DNA from: Pseudocercospora fijiensis CIRAD86 | Lineage: Eukaryota > Ascomycota > Dothideomycetes > Mycosphaerellales > Mycosphaerellaceae | NCBI RefSeq assembly: GCF_000340215.1 | Contig: NW_006921533.1 | Coordinates: 3,956,273 to 4,020,272 of the forward strand | Length of the DNA: 64,000 bases | Direction of reading: 5' to 3' | Shown: positions 56,936 to 64,000 of the stretch, in pieces | Position numbering within the stretch: the first letter of the stretch is position 1 | How the letters are laid out: the number at the start of each line of letters is the position of its first letter | Notes under the pieces: model-generated | Databases searched by the model: none | The model's input: the letters and a program-made list of their open reading frames with translations, nothing else | Told to the model about the DNA's origin: nothing | Position numbers and translations under genes: made by a program

Positions 56936-58097
56936 CTCCACGAAATACTGATTATATCAGTCATATTTCTCACCTCGATGGGGTTCGGACGGTGGTCGCG
57001 ACTTACCTTTTGCGCAATCGAGGCCAATTTACGACGTGTGGATTGTAGGGACGGAATCTGCCTTGGCCACTGATGTCAAAAAGCAGTGACTCGGCCAGCG
57101 AGAGAGGCGAGAGAAGGTGTTGTGCACGAGTTCTGCAGCGCGCGCGCGCGCTTGCTCGTCCGCGAGCGAGTGAATGCTGATGATGAAGAGAGAGACAGTA
57201 GTTCGCAGCAGTCTTGGGCATGAAGCCCGCGAAGCGGTTGATGCAGAAAGCATGTGTGATTATTGGACATGCTTCTGAGGCAAATGCCGAGAACATGGCT
57301 ACTCGAAGCGCCTTGCGAGCATGCTGGAAGGGGATGGTGCCAACCGGGTACCACAGTCCCGTTGACAAGCAAGGTAAACGGGCTGGGGTGGAAGGGAGTG
57401 GATGACGCTAGCGATGGAAATACTGCCGAAATATTGTATCCTAGTCCAACAAACAGCGGCGACTGCAGAACTCTGAAGCATTGACTTTGTGCTCACTGCT
57501 CTGACTTTGTGCTCACGAAATTGCCGGACCCCAGCAGGGACGAAACAGTGCCACAGTGGTGGTTTTCGACGTGACTTAGTACTGTCGTGACTGTAGACCT
57601 GTTCAGTACAATCCTTCTCCAGCCGCGCCGCTCGATAGAATACGCAATCACAGACGGCGGAGGCCGTACTCGAGCATCTTTTGTCTGCATCGGGATGTGC
57701 TGCTGATCGGGAGCGGGGGTGCGTCGTGACATGGAAATCTCGTGGTCAGATCGCCATGCGCATCGGTGCGGGAATATGAATATATGTTGAGGGAACGTCT
57801 TTTGGACGTTCCCGAATCGCATCACCTGTCTTGGCTCTCGCCTGATACAACTTGCAAGTCGCTCGCGCTCAGCATCTGCGCTGACAAAGCGTATACCAGC
57901 AGCCCGCCTGCTCGGCAGGGTGAATTGTGGGCGAAGTAAGATTCCTTGTCAGCGATTAGTCATTGCCTCATCGCACACCAACAGGTGATGCCCGTGATGT
58001 AGAGCAAGGTAGGCTTGGAACATAGCCGAAACATCGGGGTCAAGACAAGCAGATCGAGTATGACACTACGATAGTCCTCGACGAACACACATGTTCC
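56936..58097. other. Intergenic, 1.2 kb
   Basis: The region between the small secreted protein and the oligopeptide transporter gene holds a CG-alternating tract (GCGCGCGCGCGC near 57,139), a tandem GACTTTGTGCTCAC pair at about 57483-57516, and the inverted pair GGGAACGTC/GACGTTCCC near 57,790-57,812. Open frames of 60-120 codons exist on both strands without domain or codon support. Confidence 0.5.
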
Positions 58098-60710
58098 CTA
58101 GCTCCACGTCCCGTTGGCCGCTCCGAAATAGCCGACGGACGGCATCGCCTTCCAGGCATCACCTCTTCCGTCTGCCGTATTGAGAAACACCGTGTTGCCC
58201 CACCAGTCCGGAAAGGAGTATCCAGGATAGCTCACAGCAAAGAAGATGATGATGCCCGAAAACGCAGTACCAAAGTCCATGGCAGCCGCGAGGATGTAGT
58301 TATACTTGGCCCACCACGCGAAGAACTTCTTCTTGATGCTGTGGTTGAAGATGACGTTGACCAGAGCCCACGAGGAGTAATTGATGCCTACAACGTAATG
58401 AATCGAATGTCAGCACATGTCTCAGACCTTGGGCTGCTCCTGCTTACCCGTGGCAGGAGGCACATTGTACGTTCCCACAAAGATCAAGGGCCAGTTGAGC
58501 TTCTTGATCCAGTCCTTTTTGGTATACTTCCACGCAGCCCAGCTCAGGACGGGTACCAATAATCCAAGCCAGAAGAAATGCAGCAGGGAACTGTAGATCT
58601 TGCCAACGCTGTATAGTCTTCCGGGTCCGACCAAGCCCCAAATTACGGAGCTTGAAAACACCGTTCTGCCATTCGGACATGTGAACGAATCCTTCTGATC
58701 ACTAGAGCAGATATCGTCAATGTTGCCAAGCATCCACAGAGTTACTCCAGTCTGACATAGAGCCCCAAGAACGGTAGCAAGTCCTTGCGCAAAGAAGACA
58801 GTTCGGGGAGCGACCTATGCGAGTAGTATGGTTAGCTAGTGGATAGTGGACGCAAAAAGTGATCATGCCTTGAAGTAATGACCCAGCTTCTGATCTTGGG
58901 CGAAGAAAATGCCTTGACTAACAACGTCGGTCGACAAGATCTTGAATACCATGTTTGCAAGAGGCTTTCCTTTGAACATGTAGCCTCCAATAAATTCCGA
59001 AAGCACATTCAGTTGATTCGCATCGACGTTTGTGATGCCTTGGATTATGCCGCATGGAACCATGTAAATTGCAGGAATCAAAAGTGCAAGAACGACTCCG
59101 TAGATGGGAAGCTCTGTGTTGAAGACCTCGACCAGAACACACGACATCGCAAAGCACACAGCAAGCAGGACAATATACCACCACCAGGGCACATCCCTGT
59201 ATGCTCGCATGAGACGACCATGGATGTCAAGCTTCTGGCGACCTCGAAGAGCTTCGTAGATATCGCTACCGTGCCACAGCCAGACGTGGACAAGCACGGC
59301 AGTGATGGAAGCGAAAGACAAGCCATACACAAATGCAAATGTAGCGCTCAAGTACGGCGGAGAGTACTCTGCGTAGGCGACAGGATCCAGGGTCCCATCA
59401 GGAGTCAGAACCTTTGTGACATTGTACTCTCCACCAAAGCGATCGTAGACGTCCGCTGTCATCATTGGAAGGTAAGCAGTGAACCAAGTGTTGGTGTAGT
59501 ATATGCCAGGAACCACGATCCAGTAGAAGAAGGCGAAGCCACCAAAGACGTTGATAGCAGCCCAAGAAGGCGAAAGGAGGGGATTGGTATTGTAAGCAAT
59601 CTGACTCCAGTCAAATGTGATCGGGCTCAGTCCGAGACCTGTCTGGAAGCCAAATAACTGATTGACGACGATATTATTAGGAGCGATCCAGCAGACCCAG
59701 GTGAAGTAACTCAGCGCAACGAACATTAACCCGGGAAACCAGTACCAAACAAACGCACAAGCCATGACGATCATGAAGAATCTGATTCTGGAGATCTTCC
59801 ATCCGTCTGCAACGACGTTTGCTCGACTGTGTAGGGAATTTAGCAGCGCACAGTTGCCCAAGACGCCAGGCCAGATGATGTTCGCTGGCTCTACTAGCCA
59901 TTGTCGGCAGAGACCTGCAATCCCAAACCCGAGGAGTTGACAGCAGAGGACGACCAGGACACTGAAGCCCGGCTTAATGTCAAACCCGTAGAACTTCATG
60001 GCCGCTTGAATGACATTGCTTGCATCTGCACCTCCTGCGAAGCCGATTGTCACGTTCGACATGATGACAATGACCACATGCTCTTTGACATTGAAGTGTC
60101 TGTCCGGGTTGACGGTCCATGGTCCGAAGTATGGGATGTTGATGGTCATGATTGGCAAGATGTGAGCCAGTGCAACACCCATAGGATAGGCCAGCAATTC
60201 AGCAACGATGGATACGATATGAACGGCGGGATAACGGAGCGAGAAGAACTGGTTCACGCCGCCACCGATCAAGACCCAAATGATTCCGAGCAACCACATC
60301 CGAAGCGTGTTCACAGGTATCGATGGATCGTCTGTTTCTGGTACAACCGCGCGCTGGCCATCTCTGTGAGCTCAAGTCATGCATATGGCACTCTCATCCC
60401 ATGGATTTGGTGCTGAGTTGATCCTACTTACCACTTCCGGATATGGCGACGTATCGCCGTCCAGGTCCTTGATTTCGTTGTCTTCCACGACATGGCTGAG
60501 ATCAACCTCGATTTCCGTGGGATTGCCTTGTCGATTTCCGTTTACAGGCTCTATCCTCCCAGTCTGAATGATCTTCTCGTCGTTCGCTTGCGCGAGCTCT
60601 TCATCCGAGTTGTCACGGGCCGGTTTCTTGCCATTGTCGTGCAAAGTGTTCATCTGCACGTCATCCGTGTTCGTCCGGTGGACCGTCCATGGTCGACGTA
60701 AGCGATTCAT
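58098..60710 (-). CDS. OPT-family oligopeptide transporter
   Basis: Minus-strand exons are 60710-60432, 60353-58869, 58814-58448 and 58387-58098, joining in phase to 806 aa. Intron 1 (78 bp) is placed by the family motif SPYPEV joined to RAVVPETDDPSIPVNTLRMW. Intron 2 (54 bp) has a GC donor and AG acceptor, joining LGHYFK to VAPRTVFFAQG. The N-terminal ~90 residues are acidic and cytosolic. About 14-16 hydrophobic segments follow, with family blocks NVKEHVVIVIMSNV, WPGVLGNCALLNSLHS and IIQGITNVDANQLNVLSEFIGGYMFKGKPLANMVFK. The OPT family imports small peptides or glutathione-like substrates with protons at the plasma membrane. The substrate is unknown. It is the last gene before the right RIP flank. 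Confidence 0.93.
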
Positions 60711-61190
60711 GGTGAAAAGAAGCTCACGCGGGCGCCCAGCTTCGAATCCCGGAGCGTCAATGCTTGAGAGTGGAAGAAGACGGGCACAAGTCCATATACT
60801 TACAACCGCCCTAGGCCACGCTAGGGCACATGGCAGTCCTGGATGCTACGCTAGCCAGTACATACGTAACATACCACTGCTCCACGCAATTGTGTCGCAG
60901 ACCAGCCAAAGAGAACAAGGGCATATTGATAGCGCTCGGCTAATCCGCGGTCGCCGCCATGCACCATTGAGGCGTTGCTTATCGGTGTCTTGGTCTTGCT
61001 GGTGACATCTTATCACCCAGGCGAAGAGCCTCGGCGGCCAACATGCCTGCCCTGCCTCTTGGCGCAGCGCCGTGCTCCGAGGGGAGCGTGCGTCGATCCG
61101 ATGCTGTTTCCCCCATAACCAAACCCATAGACCTGCGTGTTCACTGCGGTTGCTCGAGTTTCTATAACAGACCTTACTGCTTAGTGGGCG
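60711..61190. other. OPT upstream region, boundary to the right RIP flank
   Basis: Normal dinucleotide use ends at about 61,170-61,190. A short hairpin, GCTTAGT and ACTAAGC around GGGCG, lies at 61176-61194, exactly at the change. It might be the inverted end of an element, but only 7 bp of stem are present. Confidence 0.4.
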
Positions 61191-62025
61191 ACTAAGCCTA
61201 TTCTAGTAGTTAGAAGCCATCTTTAGAAGCGCTTTAAGTACGAGAAGGTATATAGATATTTAAAGAGATTCCTTTAGTATCTAGTAATCTATAATCCTTA
61301 GTAATTAAGGAACGAGTTACCTAATTAGAAGGCATACTAAGCCTACTTCTAGTATAGCTATTAGGTATAATATAGTATAGATTATATAAGAGATTACTCG
61401 ATATAGCTACCGCCGGTATAAGGAAGAGTAGAAGACTATAGCGGTGAGAGAGCTAGTTTCTTAGCGTATAGAAGCCGTATATTAGTAGATAGATATATAG
61501 ATAGTATAGATTATAAGGACTTCTAACTCTTTAAATAATAATACCTTCTTAAGCTCGTCTATAACCCTATATTATCTCTTTTAATAGCTAAATCGATAAC
61601 TCGATATAATAGTAGCTCTATAAGAAGCCTTTTAAAGAAGACTTAATCGAGGTATATAAAGTAAAGAGTAAAGGAAGCGGCGTACTAGCTCGAGGTAAAG
61701 CGCCTATATAAGACGGTCGGTTAGAGGTACCCTATAAGTATTATACTAGCTAGTAGTAGGTCTCTAGTAAGAAGCGGAGGGTAAAGAGGCATTTAGTAGT
61801 ATATAAGAAGCTACCTTAAGGGCTTATAGGGGTATAGTAACCTTAGAGGCTCGATAAAGAGGGCTACTAGATAGCTAGACCTCGTCTATTTTATATATAG
61901 GCGATCTAAGGCCCTAGGAGAGATTAGTAGTTAGGAAGGATTAGATTAGAAAGGATTAGGATTAGGGAGGATTAGGGTACTACTAGACACATTCGACCTA
62001 GCAAGTATCCTAAGACTCCTACTAG
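61191..62025. mobile_element. RIP-mutated repeat DNA, family not identified
   Basis: CpA and TpG are strongly depleted and TpA is in excess, as in the left flank. A plus-strand frame near 61620-61900 reads partly protein-like (EVYKVKSKGSGVLARGKAP, VSSKKRRVKRHLVVYKKLP) with TAG/TAA at former Gln/Trp positions, but no domain is recognised. A telomere-like GGATTAGGATTAGGG stretch lies at about 61937-61978. Confidence 0.45.
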
Positions 62026-62473
62026 TATAAGAAGGGTTATGTTAGTAGGTAGATAGAGTAGTAGTAAATTAGTATAGTATTCGATAAGGATCTAGGAGGA
62101 GAGGGAGGAAGGTAGGAGAGTTAGCCTAACGCTAAGCGCCAAGCCCTGCCTAAGGTATCGAGACCCTAGCTTTACTCGGCCTAGTTATATGCTAATTACG
62201 TATAGCCTCTTTGGCCCTAATATACGCTTCCCTTCTAAAGGCCGCGCCCTCGTAGCCTGCCTATATTCCAATCCCAACCCCTATTGCCGCTAACTTAGTA
62301 AGTCTAATAAGCTGCTTAGCCGCGCTAAAATAAACACTTAACTACCTAATTATATAACTATATTAAACCTTACCTCTAAACAATACAATATACAACTCTA
62401 ACTACGCTATCTCTATATATAATAAACTATAAAGTGATATATATCTATAAGAATTAAGGGCCTTCGACTAATT
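62026..62473. repeat. Direct repeat copy 1, LTR-like
   Basis: This 448-bp stretch starting TATAAGAAGGGTTATG matches 63559-64000 along its whole length, with scattered transitions of the RIP type (TpG versus TpA). A former TG start turned to TA would fit an LTR whose ends were RIP-mutated. Confidence 0.8.
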
Positions 62474-63558
62474 ACAATACGAGCGCGTCTTCCCTACTAT
62501 AATAGGTAGACGTACGAGGTATTATAGCCCTGCCTTCGTTCTAAGTAATGTCGTACCGAGTTCTTTGCGTCTACTCTTAAAAGACCTAGTAATGTCCGCT
62601 TCCGAGGGTTTGTCCGCTTCCGAGGGTTACTATTCTTATTGTTACGAGGGCCATTATTTACTATTATAGTTTTACTAGCCCTAATTGGTTAGGTTTAGCA
62701 GCCTTTAAGTGTTAATCTTATCTTATCTTTTCAAAAAACATAGCTCGTCTAGTTTCTATAGGTAAAGGCTATTATAAGTGTAGTAGTAGAGGTTCGCCTC
62801 GCTTAAAGGGTTAGATAGATCGAGGAGTAACCTATTATTCGCAAGATCGACCCCGGCTAGCTTAGCTCTATAGTTTTACCCTTAGTTAGTTAGTCTATTA
62901 GTCGCTTAATCTTTTAAGCGGCTTAAAGTTTTAATCAAAGTTTTAATTAAAGGTGCCTTAGGCTCGTAGTGTAGGTAAGGTTGTGCCTGTAGGCGTAGTA
63001 ACAATAGTAAGTAATATTAATAATAGCGGAACTAGCCGTCTTAGCGCTAACTTTACCTTACTTCTAATTTCCTTCTTTAACTAATAATAACTCGGCAACA
63101 CCGTTACTAACATAGCTATATCCTTCCTTTCTTAAGCAGCAATACACTCCGCAATACTATTACTAATATAGCCGCGCCGGCCGCGCCGTCCTCGCCGATT
63201 ACCTAGGCCTCGAGGCCTCGATAGAATAAGGGAATAAGAGGGGGATCTATAGGGCGCGTTAGTAAAGAGGTAGAGTCCTTAAAAGAGCAGGCAATTGGTT
63301 AACGCGTCGTAGCGCGCCTAGTATAGTCTTATTATCCTTTATTGCTAACAATTGCTTGCCTCCGATTAGTTAGCTAATAGCACCCTAGGGGTAGCATTGT
63401 TCTAGGCCTTAATAGTAACATTATAAGCTTTTAGCCTTCTTCTTATTCTTTACGCTAGTCTAATACTTATCTAATAACTCGGTTATATCCTTAAAGGATC
63501 CTTTAGCTTCCTACGAGTCCTATTTAGGTAAATAGCCTTGCTACCTTAGGAGGTATTC
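62474..63558. mobile_element. Internal region between LTR-like repeats
   Basis: About 1.1 kb of RIP-mutated DNA between the two direct repeats, too short for gag-pol. It holds a perfect 18-bp tandem pair (TGTCCGCTTCCGAGGGTT) at about 62597-62632 and no reading frame of note. It fits a deleted or non-autonomous LTR element (TRIM/LARD type), or two neighbouring solo LTRs. Confidence 0.5.
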
Positions 63559-64000
63559 TATAAGAAGGGTTATGTTAGCAGGTAGATAGGGTAGTAGTAA
63601 ATTAGTATAGTATTCGATAAGGAGCTAGGAGGAGAGGGAGGAAGGTAGGAGAGTTAGCCTAACGCTAAGCGCCAAGCCCTGCCTAAGGCATTAAGACCCT
63701 AGCTTTACTCGGCCTAGTTATATACTAATTACGTATAGCCTCTTTAGCCCTAATACACGCTTCCCTTCTAAAGGCCGCGCCCTCGTAGCCGGTCTTTGTT
63801 CTAGTCTCAACCTCTATTACTACTAACTTAGCAGGTCTAATAAGCCGCTTAGTCCGCGCTAAATTGAACGCATAACTACCGATTATATAACTATATTAAA
63901 CCTTACCTCTAATACAATACAATGTCCAACTCTAACTGCGCTATCCTTATATATAATAAAGTAATATATAACTACGAGAATTAAGGACCTTCGACTAATT
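63559..64000. repeat. Direct repeat copy 2, LTR-like, cut by window end
   Basis: It starts TATAAGAAGGGTTATG like copy 1 and is still matching at the last base of the window (CCTTCGACTAATT). The 5' flanking bases differ between the two copies, which fixes the left edge of the repeat. Confidence 0.8.

Noticed and set aside
57003..57372. Minus-strand open frames up to 121 codons in the 1.2-kb spacer
   Set aside because: Composition is erratic (RASARARC-type repeats from a GCGC tract), frames overlap each other, and no homology pattern is visible.
59901..60416. Plus-strand open frame of 171 codons
   Set aside because: It is the shadow of the OPT transporter on the opposite strand, as is the frame at 58878-59657.

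Overview
The window looks like nuclear DNA of a filamentous ascomycete, most likely a Dothideomycete near Mycosphaerellaceae (an inference from protein flavour and genome style, not a database match). Genes carry short GT-AG introns of about 48-125 bp, lie on both strands without operons, and encode typical fungal proteins. A gene island of about 48 kb (roughly 12.9-61.2 kb) sits between two repeat-derived flanks. Those flanks show an extreme repeat-induced point mutation (RIP) signature: CpA/TpG is almost entirely converted to TpA while CpG is kept, so former Gln and Trp codons now read TAG or TAA.

Left flank (1-12.9 kb). It opens inside a Ty3/gypsy integrase plus chromodomain (chromovirus type). 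Next come two large RIP-killed reading frames on opposite strands, diverging from a shared 0.6 kb spacer: a minus-strand frame of about 640 codons and a plus-strand gene of about 1,900 codons. I recognise neither family. A 1,035-bp element follows with 42-bp terminal inverted repeats (40/42 matching), containing a nested hairpin element, a perfect 31-bp palindrome and a GATC-bearing 10-bp tandem array. A weaker third reading frame ends the flank. Right flank (61.2-64 kb): RIP-mutated DNA with two direct ~445-bp repeats about 1.5 kb apart (LTR-like) and a degenerate telomere-like stretch.

Gene island, in order: PUF RNA-binding protein (-), M1 aminopeptidase (-), small membrane protein (-), dynamin-like nuclear GTPase (+), Rab11/Ypt3 GTPase (-), TFIIH subunit SSL1 (+), cytochrome b5/FMN lactate or hydroxy-acid dehydrogenase ending in SKL (-), F-box-like protein (-), splicing factor CWC21 (-), CDC123 eIF2 assembly factor (+), phospholipase D regulator SRF1 (+), PIF1-type helicase (+), TORC1 subunit KOG1/raptor (+), a hypothetical (-), a CDP-alcohol phosphotransferase (-), an SVOP-like MFS transporter broken by a 220-bp N gap (+), a hypothetical (+), a frameshifted LRR-like pseudogene (+), a conserved low-complexity nuclear protein (-), an ISD11-like LYR protein (+), a small secreted Cys protein (-) and an OPT-family oligopeptide transporter (-).

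The island is mostly housekeeping: membrane traffic and lipid synthesis (Rab11, SRF1, phosphotransferase), growth control and translation (KOG1, CDC123, PUF), nuclear processes (SSL1, CWC21, PIF1) and mitochondrial Fe-S assembly (ISD11). The 45-57 kb end is more accessory: hypotheticals, a pseudogene, a small secreted protein and an assembly gap. Several divergent pairs share short promoters (CWC21/CDC123, phosphotransferase/MFS, nuclear protein/ISD11, Rab11/SSL1). Exon boundaries were assigned by hand from GT-AG signals and phase continuity. No tRNA, rRNA or CRISPR array was seen.
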